Shown: positions 39,825-48,611 of the stretch, piece after piece | Position numbering within the stretch: the first letter of the stretch is position 1 | Layout: every line of letters begins with the position of its first letter | Source: Nocardioides guangzhouensis | Lineage (GTDB): Bacteria > Actinomycetota > Actinomycetes > Propionibacteriales > Nocardioidaceae | Reading direction: 5' to 3' | DNA: 64,000 nucleotides | Assembly (NCBI RefSeq): GCF_004519545.1 | Contig: NZ_SDKM01000016.1 | Location: 45,682-109,681 of the forward strand | Position numbers and translations under genes: made by a program | The notes under the pieces: model-generated | What the model was told of the DNA's origin: nothing | The model's database searches: none | What the model saw: the letters and a program-made list of their open reading frames with translations, nothing else

Positions 39825-40973
39825 ATGCGCGTCGCGATCAACCTGCTCACCGACCACCCGGACCACCCGTCCGGGGCGCACTGGTTCTGGACCCGGATCA
39901 TCCCGGAGATGGCAGCCCGTCTGCGCCCCGACGAGGAGATCCGGCTGCTGGTGAGCCCACGGTCCCGCGCGATGCACGAGGACTACGGCGACGGCGTCGG
40001 CTACCTGACGTTCCCGTGGTCCAACGAGCACCCGAGGCTGCGCACCCTCAGCGAGCAGGTGTGGGCGCCGCCCCGGCTCCGGGCCGCGGGCATCGACGTG
40101 TTCAACACGCTGATCGCACCGATGGTGAAGCCGGCCCCGGCGGTGGTGGCGCACTTCAAGACCATGCACGCGTTCACCGAGCCGGAGGCGATCCCGCCGC
40201 TGGTCCGGTGGTACCGCCAGCGCGGCTACCCGCACACCGCGGACGTCGCCGACGCCATCATCATCAACTCCGAGAGCCTGCGCTCGGAGGTGGAGCGCTA
40301 CCTCGACGTCGACCCTGCCAAGCTGCACCTGATCCGCGAGGCCGTCGACCACGAGCTGTTCCACCGCGGGGACCGGGCGGCCGCGACCGAGCTCGTCCGC
40401 GAGCGGTACGGCGTGCGGCGGCCGTTCGTGCTGTTCGTCTCCTCGCTGTGGCCGTACAAGAACTGCGAGGGGCTGATCCGGGCCTTCGCGCAGGCGCGCG
40501 GCGAGCTCGGCGGGCACCAGCTGGTGGTGGTCGGCCCGGGCCGGGACACGGCGTACACGGGGCGGCTGCGGGCGCTGGCCGAGGAGCTGGGTGTCGCAGG
40601 TGACGTGGTGTGGGTGGGCGGCGTGCCGATCGCGGAGACCGCGGACTTCTACCGGGCCGCGGACGTGTTCGTCTACCCGTCGTTCAACGAGACATTCGGG
40701 CTGCCGCTGCTCGAGGCGATGGCCTGCGGCTGCCCGGTGGTCACCTCGGACCGCAGCGCGATGCCCGAGACCGCCGGCGGGGCCGCGCTGCTCGCCGACC
40801 CGCACGACCCGGCCTCGATCGCTGGCGCGATCGTGGACGCGGTCGGTGAGGCGGGGGAGAAGCTGAGGCGGCTCGGTCCCGAGCGGGCCGCCGACTTCAC
40901 GTGGGCCGCCACCGCCGAGCAGACGCTCGAGGTGTACCGCACCGTGCATGCGGCCAGGAAGGCGAAAGCATGA
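39825..40973 (+). CDS. Glycosyltransferase family 4 protein
   Basis: 382-residue GT-B enzyme. The donor domain contains FVLFVSSLWPYKNCEGLIRA, VVWVGGVPIAETADFYRAAD and the E-x7-E motif in FNETFGLPLLEAMACGCPVV. It begins 1 bp after the GmhB-GmhA stop and overlaps the epimerase by 4 nt, so a role in transferring the heptose made by this operon is plausible but unproven. Confidence 0.93.
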   Translation: MRVAINLLTDHPDHPSGAHWFWTRIIPEMAARLRPDEEIRLLVSPRSRAMHEDYGDGVGYLTFPWSNEHPRLRTLSEQVWAPPRLRAAGIDVFNTLIAPMVKPAPAVVAHFKTMHAFTEPEAIPPLVRWYRQRGYPHTADVADAIIINSESLRSEVERYLDVDPAKLHLIREAVDHELFHRGDRAAATELVRERYGVRRPFVLFVSSLWPYKNCEGLIRAFAQARGELGGHQLVVVGPGRDTAYTGRLRALAEELGVAGDVVWVGGVPIAETADFYRAADVFVYPSFNETFGLPLLEAMACGCPVVTSDRSAMPETAGGAALLADPHDPASIAGAIVDAVGEAGEKLRRLGPERAADFTWAATAEQTLEVYRTVHAARKAKA

Positions 40974-42082
40974 GGATCCTCGTCACCGGAGGGGCCGGCT
41001 TCATCGGCTCGCACACCGCCGACCGGCTGGCCGAGCTCGGTCACCGGGTCACGGTGCTCGACGCCCTGCTGCCGCCGGTGCACCGCGACGGCCGGCCGGA
41101 GTACCTCACGCCCGGCGCCGAGCTCGTGGTCGGCGACGTCCGCGACCGGGAGCTGATGACCCGCCTGCTGCGCGACACCGACGCGGTCTACCACTTCGCG
41201 GCCTACCAGGACTACCTGCCGGACTTCTCGCGGTTCACCGACGTCAACGTCACCTCGACCGCCCTGATCTACGAGATCGCGGTCGCGGAGGGGCTCGACC
41301 TCCAGCGGGTCGTGGTCGCCTCCTCGCAGTCGGCGATGGGCGAGGGGCTCTACCTCTGCCCGCGCGACGGTGAGCAGACGCCCGGCATGCGGCCTGAGTC
41401 GGCGCTGCTGGCCGCCGAGTGGGAGGTGCCGTGCCCGGCGTGCGGCGGGCCGCTGGAGCTGCAGCGGACCCCCGAGCGCGTGTCGAACCCGCAGAACGCC
41501 TACGGCATGTCCAAGTACGGCGAGGAGATGGTCGCGGTCAACCTCGGCCGGCGCTACGGGATCCCCACGGCGGCCCTGCGCTACAGCATCGTGCAGGGGC
41601 CGCGGCAGTCGGTCTACAACGCCTACTCGGGGGCCTGTCGGATCTTCTCGCTGCACTACCTGCTCGGCGGCGCGCCGACGGTCTACGAGGACGGCGGAGC
41701 GATCCGCGACTACGTCAACATCCACGACGTCGTCGACGCGAACGAGCTCGTGCTCACCGACCAGCGTGCCGCCGGACGGGTCTTCAACGTCGGCGGAGGG
41801 ACGCCGTACACGACACTGGAGTTCTCCGAGGTCGTGCGCCGCCAGTACGCCTCCGACCAGCCGGCCCGGGTCACCGGGGAGTACCGCTTCGGCGACACCC
41901 GGCACATCATCTCCGACGTCGCCGCGCTCGAGGAGCTCGGCTGGAAGCCGGCGCGCACGCCCGCCGACTCGGTCGCGGAGTACGCCGCGTGGCTGGAGGG
42001 GATGCCCGACCTCGACCGGGTCCTGGCGGACGCCGACGCGAAGATGCGCGAGCTCGGCGTGGTGCGGAAGGCGGCGACGTGA
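40970..42082 (+). CDS. NAD-dependent nucleotide-sugar epimerase/dehydratase with a Cys-rich insertion
   Basis: 370-residue extended short-chain dehydrogenase. The start MRILVTGGAGFIGSHTADRL is the NAD motif; the catalytic triad is Ser in VVASSQSAMGEG and Tyr-x3-Lys in NAYGMSKYGEEM. Between them is an insertion with LYLCPRDGEQ and VPCPACGGPLELQ. The Cys pairs look like a small zinc knuckle and recall dTDP-L-rhamnose 4-epimerase-type proteins. The position between a glycosyltransferase and the heptose nucleotidyltransferase suggests it modifies the GDP-heptose or another nucleotide sugar of this unit. The ATG overlaps the previous stop. Confidence 0.88.
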   Translation: MRILVTGGAGFIGSHTADRLAELGHRVTVLDALLPPVHRDGRPEYLTPGAELVVGDVRDRELMTRLLRDTDAVYHFAAYQDYLPDFSRFTDVNVTSTALIYEIAVAEGLDLQRVVVASSQSAMGEGLYLCPRDGEQTPGMRPESALLAAEWEVPCPACGGPLELQRTPERVSNPQNAYGMSKYGEEMVAVNLGRRYGIPTAALRYSIVQGPRQSVYNAYSGACRIFSLHYLLGGAPTVYEDGGAIRDYVNIHDVVDANELVLTDQRAAGRVFNVGGGTPYTTLEFSEVVRRQYASDQPARVTGEYRFGDTRHIISDVAALEELGWKPARTPADSVAEYAAWLEGMPDLDRVLADADAKMRELGVVRKAAT

Positions 42083-42780
42083 AGGCCGTCCTGCTCGCTG
42101 CGGGGCTGGGCACGCGTCTCCGCCCGTTGACCGACCACACCCCCAAGTGCCTGGTGCAGGTGGGCGGCCGCACGCTGCTCGACACCTGGCTGGACGCGCT
42201 GGCCGGAGCCGGCGTGGACGAGGTGCTGGTCAACCTGCACCACCTGCCCCACCTGGTCGAGGCACACCTGCTCACCCGCCGGGTCGGCCCGGTCGTGCAC
42301 ACCGTGCTGGAGCCGGTGCTGCTCGGCAGCGCCGGCACCCTGCGCGCCAACGCCGCCTTCCTGCGCGGCGAGGAGATGTTCCTCGCGCTGAACGCCGACA
42401 ACCTGACGGACTTCGATCCTGCGGTCCTCGTGGCCGCGCACCGGACCGGCGGGCAGGCGGCGACACTGAGCGTGTTCCACGCACCGGACCCGACCCAGTG
42501 CGGGATCGTCGAGGTCACCGACGGGCTGGTGACCGGCTTCGAGGAGAAGCCCGCCCACCCGCGCAGCGACCTCGCGAACGCCGGGATGTACGCCTTCGGG
42601 CCCGAGGTGCTCGACCTGGTCGAGGGCCCGGACCCCCGCGACATCGGCTTCCACCTGCTGCCGCGGCTGGTCGGCCGCGCGGGCGTCGTCGACCTCGGTG
42701 ACGCCTGGCTGTGCGACATCGGCACCCCCGAGGCCCTCGACCGGGCGCGCCGGGAGTGGATCGGACGGAGGAGCGCATGA
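42079..42780 (+). CDS. Sugar-phosphate nucleotidyltransferase, HddC-like
   Basis: 233-residue nucleotidyltransferase. The start motif KAVLLAAGLGTRLRPLTDHT-PK is classical; LNADNLTDFD carries the metal Asp (usual GD replaced by AD), and FEEKP and NAGMYAF follow. In context with the GmhA/GmhB fusion and the following kinase it is predicted to attach GMP to D-glycero-alpha-D-manno-heptose 1-phosphate. A guanylyl rather than uridylyl preference is inferred from the operon only. GTG start overlaps the epimerase stop by 4 nt. Confidence 0.85.
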   Translation: MKAVLLAAGLGTRLRPLTDHTPKCLVQVGGRTLLDTWLDALAGAGVDEVLVNLHHLPHLVEAHLLTRRVGPVVHTVLEPVLLGSAGTLRANAAFLRGEEMFLALNADNLTDFDPAVLVAAHRTGGQAATLSVFHAPDPTQCGIVEVTDGLVTGFEEKPAHPRSDLANAGMYAFGPEVLDLVEGPDPRDIGFHLLPRLVGRAGVVDLGDAWLCDIGTPEALDRARREWIGRRSA

Positions 42781-43766
42781 TCATCACGCAGACCCCGCTG
42801 CGGGTCGGCCTCGTGGGCGGCGGCACCGACATCCCTGCGTACTACCGCGAGCACGGCGGGCGGGTCCTCAACGCCGCGATCGACAAGTACGTCTACGTGG
42901 TCGTCAAGCAGCGCTTCGACGACGACATCTACGTCAACTACTCGCAGAAGGAGGTCGTCAGCCGGGTCGAGGACGTCCGGCACGACCTGGTCCGCGAGGC
43001 CATGCACATGGCCGGGGTGCGCGGCGGCGTCGAGATCACCACGCTCGCCGACATCCCGTCCGCCGGGTCCGGGCTCGGGTCCTCGTCGGCGGTCACCGTC
43101 GGGCTGCTGCATGCGCTCTTCGCGTACGCCGGCCGGCAGGTGTCGGCCGAGGAGCTCGCCGACCGCGCCTGCACGATCGAGATCGACCGGTGCGGCAAGC
43201 CGATCGGCAAGCAGGACCAGTACGCCGCGGCGTACGGCGGGATCTGTGACCTGCGGTTCGGCCCGGGCGACCGGGTGCTGGTCGACCAGATCCGGCTGGA
43301 GTCGACCGCGCACCGCCGGCTGCAGGACGAGCTGCTGCTCTTCTACACCGGCATCACCCGGAGCGCGGACACCATCCTCAGCGAGCAGAAGGCCAACATC
43401 GGCGACAAGCTGACCCAGCTGCACCAGCTGCGCGACCTCGCCGGCGAGGCCGCCGACGGGCTGCGGGCGGGTGACACGGGCGCGGTGGGGGTTGCGCTCG
43501 GCAAGAGCTGGCAGGCCAAGCGGGCGCTGGCCTCGGGCGTCTCGAACGCACGGCTCGACGAGGCGGTCGAGAGCGCGCTGGCCGAGGGCGCGACCGGGGC
43601 CAAGATCGCCGGCGCCGGAGGTGGCGGGTTCGTGCTGGTCAGCTGCCCGATCGAGCGCCAGACCGCGGTGCGGGCGTCGTTCGCGGACATGAAGGAGCTC
43701 CCGATCAAGATCGATCCACTCGGCTCACGCGTCATCTTCAACGTGCACCGGGACATCTGGAGCTGA
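42777..43766 (+). CDS. GHMP kinase, D-glycero-D-manno-heptose 7-phosphate kinase (HddA)-like
   Basis: 329-residue GHMP kinase. The start MIITQTPLRVGLVGGGTDIP, the ATP loop DIPSAGSGLGSSSAVTVGLL near residue 95 and the C-terminal GAKIAGAGGGGFVLV fit the HddA family, which phosphorylates heptose 7-phosphate at C1 with alpha configuration. With GmhA, GmhB and a nucleotidyltransferase this completes the GDP-D-glycero-alpha-D-manno-heptose pathway. GSR VIFNVH near the end is typical. It overlaps the preceding gene by 4 nt and the convergent PAP2 gene by 42 bp. Confidence 0.9.
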   Translation: MIITQTPLRVGLVGGGTDIPAYYREHGGRVLNAAIDKYVYVVVKQRFDDDIYVNYSQKEVVSRVEDVRHDLVREAMHMAGVRGGVEITTLADIPSAGSGLGSSSAVTVGLLHALFAYAGRQVSAEELADRACTIEIDRCGKPIGKQDQYAAAYGGICDLRFGPGDRVLVDQIRLESTAHRRLQDELLLFYTGITRSADTILSEQKANIGDKLTQLHQLRDLAGEAADGLRAGDTGAVGVALGKSWQAKRALASGVSNARLDEAVESALAEGATGAKIAGAGGGGFVLVSCPIERQTAVRASFADMKELPIKIDPLGSRVIFNVHRDIWS

Positions 43767-44390
43767 GGCCGGCTGTTCCGGACCCTCCCTGCGTAGTCCA
43801 CGAGGGGCGGGGACGAGCGTCGCCACGGTCGCGACGACGGCACCGAGCAGGGCACCCCCGACCACGTCGGTGAACCAGTGGGTCGCGAGGAACAGCAGGC
43901 TGACGCCCATGGTCACGACCACCGCGGTGACCAGCACCCAGTCGCCCCAGTGGCTGCGTCGGCGCAGCAGAAGGACGCACCCGCTGAGCGCCACGACGAG
44001 CATGACCATGTGGCCGGACGGGTAGGCGCCACCGTGGCCGTTCAGGTCACCGTGCGGGTCCGCGCGTCCCACGAGCGCCTTGCTCGCCATGGTGAGGGCC
44101 GCGGCCACGACGGTGATCGCGCCGGCGAAGACGAGCGGAGCAGGCGAGCGACGCACGACCGCGGCGACCGAGGCCACCACGGCCAGGATGGCCACGGCGA
44201 TCGGGGGCTCCAGACCGTCGACGACGTTGCCGAAGATGAGCTGGTTGGTGCTCCAGATGTCGTCCGGGCGGAACACCTGGCGCACCCGGTCATCGAGCCC
44301 GTCCGTGAGGGACCGGGCGACGCAGAACGACAGGAGCCCGAACGCCGCGACGCAGACGGCGGCGAACACCGTCCTCGCGCGGCGGGTCAT
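43725..44390 (-). CDS. PAP2-family membrane phosphatase
   Basis: 221-residue membrane protein with about five transmembrane segments. The phosphatase signature is present in relaxed form: K-x6-RxD-like KALVGRADP, then AYPSGHMVML and FLATHWFTDVVGG with the catalytic His. Such enzymes recycle polyprenyl diphosphate or dephosphorylate lipids; near a Wzx/Wzy locus, recycling of the undecaprenyl carrier is an attractive role. It follows the beta-helix gene by 15 bp on the same strand. Confidence 0.85.
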   Translation of the reverse strand: MTRRARTVFAAVCVAAFGLLSFCVARSLTDGLDDRVRQVFRPDDIWSTNQLIFGNVVDGLEPPIAVAILAVVASVAAVVRRSPAPLVFAGAITVVAAALTMASKALVGRADPHGDLNGHGGAYPSGHMVMLVVALSGCVLLLRRRSHWGDWVLVTAVVVTMGVSLLFLATHWFTDVVGGALLGAVVATVATLVPAPRGLRREGPEQPASAPDVPVHVEDDA

Positions 44391-44405
44391 GCCGCTCTCG
44401 TACGG

Positions 44406-46022
44406 CTAGTCACGGGTGCTCCCGGCGTCCTGGTGGTACGGCGCCCCGCGCCACGCCTCCCAGCCGACCACGTTGCCCTGGTCCTCGACCATGAACCTCC
44501 ACGGGCCCGTGTAGCGATTGTCGGCCCAGACGTTGTCCTGGTCGAAGGTGATCGCCTTCATCACGACGTCCTCCATGTACGGCGACCAGTCCGGAGTCGT
44601 GCCCCAGTTCGCGAAGAGCCCGTTGAAGCCACATCCCTGCTCGGCCCGGCAGCCGCCCTCGAAGTGGGACGGGTCGAACTGGAAGACGTTGGCCCGCACG
44701 CGCAGGTGCTGCGTCTTCCAGCGACAGTCGTCGACGTACGGCTCGGTCCCGATCAGGTCGGGGTCCGCGCACGCCTCGACCGTGGCGACGCGCGGATTCA
44801 CGAGGGTGGAGTAGCCCGTGCTGGTGTTGACGGGCGAACCCGCGAACCGGTCGGCGTTCTCCCAGCCGACCACGCCGCCCCAGTTGTCGATGAACCGGTT
44901 GTGCTCGATGAGGAGCCGGTCCCCGTACGGTGCGCCGACACGCGTGTCGCTCCCCGACTCCGAGATGTAGATCGCCGAGCGGGGGAACCCGGGATCCGTC
45001 GGGCCGGAGACGAGCGCGTTCCGGGCGAACGTGTTGCCGCGGACGACGGCGTTGTAGCTGGTCTCGTAGATCAGGCCGCTCTCGGTGTTGTCCTCGACGA
45101 GGTTGCCCTCCACCCGGAAGCCCGCGTTGTTCGTGTCCACGAAGAGTCCCGCCCCGCGGTTGTGGTGGACCCAGTTGTCGACGACCCTCACCCGCGTCGT
45201 CTCCCAGAACTTCCCGCCGCCGGTGCACCCGCAGCCGTCCTCGAGACGTTCCCAGTCCGCCGTGTTGTTGCCGGTGATCTCGTTGCGGCGGAGCAGCACG
45301 CCGTCGGCGCTGCCGGTGGTGAAGCCGTACTGGCCGTTGGCCTCGAGGCAGTTCCCGGTGGTCACGCTGTCACTGCCGAGGAAGAGGCCGGCGCCGGCAT
45401 TCCAGCGGATGGTGGTGTGCTGGACGACCCAGCCGGCTCCTCCGTCGTGGTTGACCACGGCCTCGCTGGAGTTGTCGCGGATGGTGGTTCCGAAGCTCTG
45501 GACGGTGAGGTGGGAGATCCGCACGTGCTGCGCGGGGCCGCCGAACGCGTAGCTGTTCTGCCGCTGACCGTCCAGCACCGCACCGGGGGCACCGATGAAC
45601 CGCTGTCGGTCCTTGGGCACAACCTGCGTGAACTCTCCGGGACCGAGGACGTGCCGCCCACTCGTGAGCCAGAACGTGGTTCCCTCGGGGTGGTTCTCGG
45701 CGGCGGTCATGAGGTTCTGGTCCGTGGTGATGCGGATCGCCCCGGTCGGCGGTCGCCCCGGACCGTCGAGGGTCCGCGAGCCGCAGACCTCGGCAGGGGG
45801 CGTGCGCGGCGCCGCCGGGCCCGGCACCGAGGCTCCTGGGTCCGAGGCGGGGTCGGCCGGTGGGTCGTCGACGATCGACGACCCGGGCAGTGGCCCGGGG
45901 CCGGACAGGCGACCGCTGGCGAGTCCCACCGCGGCGAGGGACGTCAGGGCCACCCCGAGAGCGACCGCCAGCACCAGGGCGTACCTCCGGCGGGTCCCCG
46001 TTCGGGCCGTGCCCAAGACCAT
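44406..46022 (-). CDS. Right-handed beta-helix repeat protein, exported or membrane-anchored
   Basis: 538-residue protein with an N-terminal signal/anchor helix (YALVLAVALGVALTSLAAVG), a Pro/Gly/Ser-rich linker and a long parallel beta-helix made of repeats such as VRISHLTVQSFGTTIRDN, GVLLRRNEITGNNTADW, VRVVDNWVHHNRGAGLFVD and VVRGNTFARN. Six to eight Cys in the C-terminal half may form disulfides. These folds occur in polysaccharide lyases, mannuronan C5-epimerases and NosD-like proteins. A role on the extracellular glycan is likely; with a mannuronate-type dehydrogenase in the locus, an epimerase or lyase activity is worth considering. Confidence 0.82.
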   Translation of the reverse strand: MVLGTARTGTRRRYALVLAVALGVALTSLAAVGLASGRLSGPGPLPGSSIVDDPPADPASDPGASVPGPAAPRTPPAEVCGSRTLDGPGRPPTGAIRITTDQNLMTAAENHPEGTTFWLTSGRHVLGPGEFTQVVPKDRQRFIGAPGAVLDGQRQNSYAFGGPAQHVRISHLTVQSFGTTIRDNSSEAVVNHDGGAGWVVQHTTIRWNAGAGLFLGSDSVTTGNCLEANGQYGFTTGSADGVLLRRNEITGNNTADWERLEDGCGCTGGGKFWETTRVRVVDNWVHHNRGAGLFVDTNNAGFRVEGNLVEDNTESGLIYETSYNAVVRGNTFARNALVSGPTDPGFPRSAIYISESGSDTRVGAPYGDRLLIEHNRFIDNWGGVVGWENADRFAGSPVNTSTGYSTLVNPRVATVEACADPDLIGTEPYVDDCRWKTQHLRVRANVFQFDPSHFEGGCRAEQGCGFNGLFANWGTTPDWSPYMEDVVMKAITFDQDNVWADNRYTGPWRFMVEDQGNVVGWEAWRGAPYHQDAGSTRD

Positions 46023-46090
46023 GAGGGCCCCCCTCCCGCGTTCCCACGGCGCGGAGGCTCGACCCTACCCAGTACACCTCGTTCGTCTCT

Positions 46091-46119
46091 TGACCCAGAC
46101 GGGTCACATCCACCCCAGT
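46091..46119 (-). promoter_or_regulatory. Palindrome and CCCCAGT motif upstream of the beta-helix gene
   Basis: TGACCC (46091-46096), AGAC, GGGTCA (46101-46106) form a perfect 6-bp inverted repeat. CCCCAGT (46113-46119) lies next to it. Both are in the 113-bp gap upstream of the beta-helix gene start at 46022 and may be operator elements. On the minus strand TAGGGT at about 46066-46071 is a possible -10. Confidence 0.35.
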
Positions 46120-46135
46120 CCGGCGCGGGACCGGC

Positions 46136-47389
46136 TCACGGCATCGAGCGCGACGACGACGGCGACGTCCGCCGCTGACCGAAGAGGGCGGAGTCGAGCT
46201 CGTCGAACTGGCGGTCGACCTCAGCCAGGACGGCCTCGTGGTGCTGCCGCAGGAGACCCTCGACCTGCTCCCGTGATCGATGGAGGGCAACGACGCGCGA
46301 CTCGAGCAGCTCGACGTCAAGCGTCCTGATCGGCAGCGTGTGGCCCGGCAGGCCCATCGACGCGAGCAGGGACTCGTGCTTGTCCCCGTAGGCGATCGCG
46401 AGCGTCGGCTTGTGGAGGACGAGCGCAGCGACGAGGTTGTGGTAGCGGGCTGCGACCACGACGTCGCAGGCAGCCAGCTGCGCCAGGACCTCGTCGAAGG
46501 AGGACGCGGCGGCGAAGGGCAGGTACCCAGCGGCGCCGGCACGTCGTGCGAGCACCTGCTCCTCGATGGCCAGGGCGGTGTCGCGGTCCTCGGCGTCCCC
46601 GATGACGAGCCGGACCCGGTGACCCGCGTCGAGGAGCCGGACGACCGCGCGCACCATCGCGTCGACGTACGTGGCGTGGACCGCCTCCGAGCGACCACGT
46701 TCGGTGTTCGACCCGCGGAACGCCATCACGCCGACGGCGACGGTGAGGGGTCCGTCGGGTGCGGGTGTCTCCGGACGACGAAGGGAGAGCACCAGGTCCG
46801 GGAAGACCGCGTCGGCGCGGCACGGCACGCCCATCGCGGCCAGCTCGTCGCGCGACCGGGAATCCCGGAACGAACGGTAGTGCGCAAGGCGCGCCCCCGT
46901 GACCATCAGCCACCGGTTCGCGGGCTCGGGGATGTGGCTCGCTCCCACGCAGAGGAAGGCGACGTCGACGCCGAAGAGCCGTCCTGACACACCCAGGAGG
47001 AAGAGCGACCATGGCATCTGCCAGGGGCGCTCCTGCAGGGTCGCCTCGAGGGTTCCCATGCCGGGGACGATCACCGCGTCGTGGCGGCGTACCCAGGCGG
47101 CGGTGCGCCAGGCGTCGACGACGGCTCCCGCAGCGATCCGCGCGATCGTCCGGGCCGGTCCGCGGCGGCCGCGCGGCTGGGTGTGGAACGCGTGCAGGTG
47201 CTGGGCCGGGAGGCCATGCTTGCGGGTGATCTCCTCCGGGCCGGAGCACATGCAGTCGATCACCACGGACGGCTGTCGGGCGCGGATCCCGGCCAGCACC
47301 ACCTCCATGGTCGCGTCGTTCCCGATGTTCCCGGCGCCGAGGCGGCCGAACAGGCCGACGGCAGGTCCGTTCCTCCTCCGTCGCGGCAA
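46136..47389 (-). CDS. Polysaccharide pyruvyl transferase family protein
   Basis: 417-residue protein of the CsaB/WcaK pyruvyltransferase family, which adds pyruvate ketals to glycans from phosphoenolpyruvate. Typical stretches are VGLFGRLGAGNIGNDATMEV at the N-terminus, VIVPGMGTLEATLQERPWQM, VAFLCVGASHIPEPANRWLM and the C-terminal CDVVVAARYHNLVAALVLHK with GDKHESL. The frame is open far upstream over the glycosyltransferase gene, but that part is not protein-like. The TTG at 47389, 2 nt after the glycosyltransferase stop, is the best available start; it lacks a clear ribosome site, so coupling is likely. Confidence 0.85.
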   Translation of the reverse strand: MPRRRRNGPAVGLFGRLGAGNIGNDATMEVVLAGIRARQPSVVIDCMCSGPEEITRKHGLPAQHLHAFHTQPRGRRGPARTIARIAAGAVVDAWRTAAWVRRHDAVIVPGMGTLEATLQERPWQMPWSLFLLGVSGRLFGVDVAFLCVGASHIPEPANRWLMVTGARLAHYRSFRDSRSRDELAAMGVPCRADAVFPDLVLSLRRPETPAPDGPLTVAVGVMAFRGSNTERGRSEAVHATYVDAMVRAVVRLLDAGHRVRLVIGDAEDRDTALAIEEQVLARRAGAAGYLPFAAASSFDEVLAQLAACDVVVAARYHNLVAALVLHKPTLAIAYGDKHESLLASMGLPGHTLPIRTLDVELLESRVVALHRSREQVEGLLRQHHEAVLAEVDRQFDELDSALFGQRRTSPSSSRSMP

Positions 47390-47391
47390 GA

Positions 47392-48354
47392 TCAGGATCC
47401 GGACTGCTGGCCGGCCACGAGGGAGCGCATCGGGATCGAGCCGGGCTCGACGGGCTCGATCTCGAGCGAGTCCTCGGGGCGCCCGTGAGAGCGCTGGAGC
47501 CCCCGGTCGACCATCCACCGTGCCACCTCGACGTAGCACCGTCGGCGGTCGCGAGCGGACAGCGGGGCCCGGGCAACCATCCCGAGGTTCATCAGTGGGT
47601 ACTCGGCGAGCAGACGGACCGTGGGGTGCAGGGGGCCGCTCCGTCGAGGATCGAGGTTGGAGCACCAGGACTTGATGCTGGGATTGGCCTGGTGTGCACG
47701 GCCGGGGTGGTGCCGCCGGAAGTACAGGAAGTCCGGGTGCTGCACGAACGGGCCGTGCAGGGCCAGCTCGCACATGAAGGTCTGGTCGGCATGGTGGAAG
47801 CTGCCGTGCGGCTTCACCTTGCGCAGGACGTCGGAGCGGATCACGCCGTAGAAGTCGTCCGCCCGGATCGCGCCGGGAAGGTCGTCGCCGCCGAACAGCA
47901 TGCTGTGGAGGCGGGTGCGGGGATCCGGGGAGTCGGTGGCGAGGGGGTACTCGAACGCCTGCACGACCGTGCCGGTCGAGTCGACGGCCGCCGTCCAGCT
48001 GTGGGCGAGGACCGCCTCGGGGTGGACGCTCAGCAGGTCGACGCAGCGCTCGAGCAGGTCGCGGGCGTAGAGGTCGTCTCCGGAGGCCCACTTGAACAGC
48101 CCGGCCTGCGCCTTGCGGAAGACGAAGTCGTGGTGTGGGGCCGCTCCGATGTTGCGGTCCTGCCGGAAGAACCGGATCCGCGAGTCCCGTGCTGCGTACT
48201 CGCGGCAGATGTCGTCGGTTCCGTCGGTGGACGCGTTGCTCGAGATGATCAGCTCGAAGTCGCTGAAGGTCTGGCCGAGGAGCGCGTCGATCGACTCGGC
48301 GAGGAAGTCGTCGTTGTTGTAGACCGGCAGTCCGATGCTCAGCCTGGGCGGCAT
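47392..48354 (-). CDS. Glycosyltransferase family 2 protein
   Basis: 320-residue GT-A enzyme. The start RLSIGLPVYNNDDFLAESID, ELIISSNASTDGTDDICREY and the metal-binding FKWASGDDLYARDLL (D-x-D type region) are classical. It probably adds one sugar of the repeat unit. It heads a minus-strand pair with the pyruvyltransferase, divergent from the flippase gene. Confidence 0.93.
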   Translation of the reverse strand: MPPRLSIGLPVYNNDDFLAESIDALLGQTFSDFELIISSNASTDGTDDICREYAARDSRIRFFRQDRNIGAAPHHDFVFRKAQAGLFKWASGDDLYARDLLERCVDLLSVHPEAVLAHSWTAAVDSTGTVVQAFEYPLATDSPDPRTRLHSMLFGGDDLPGAIRADDFYGVIRSDVLRKVKPHGSFHHADQTFMCELALHGPFVQHPDFLYFRRHHPGRAHQANPSIKSWCSNLDPRRSGPLHPTVRLLAEYPLMNLGMVARAPLSARDRRRCYVEVARWMVDRGLQRSHGRPEDSLEIEPVEPGSIPMRSLVAGQQSGS

Positions 48355-48611
48355 GCGTCCTCCACCTCTGCTTTCCCCCGGCAGGGTCGACGCGAGGACC
48401 GATGTGAGTCCCCGGTGCTCACCAGCCTAGGCCGGGCGCGAGAGCGCATGCAGGTTTCGGGCGAAGTTCTCCCAACATGCCCCGACCGGACCATGTCACC
48501 CCAGTGTTCGGTCAATCAGTGCGACCGTGCGGACTGGACGCGCGAGGATGGAGCATCAGGCCCCAGGAGCTTCATGCACAGGCGGGGCGGGGGCGTCGAA
48601 GTGAGGTGTTG
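48355..48611. promoter_or_regulatory. Divergent intergenic region, glycosyltransferase and flippase
   Basis: 257 bp without a gene. CCCCAGT occurs at 48499-48505 in the context GACCATGTCACCCCAGTGTT, 113 bp before the flippase start, and GAGGAT at 48544-48549 is a possible -10 for it. No strong promoter for the minus-strand glycosyltransferase could be picked out. Confidence 0.4.

Noticed and set aside
46136..48091. The pyruvyltransferase frame remains open through most of the glycosyltransferase gene, suggesting one fused protein
   Set aside because: The upstream part is out-of-frame Arg/Pro-rich translation of the family 2 glycosyltransferase, which has its own normal start and stop.
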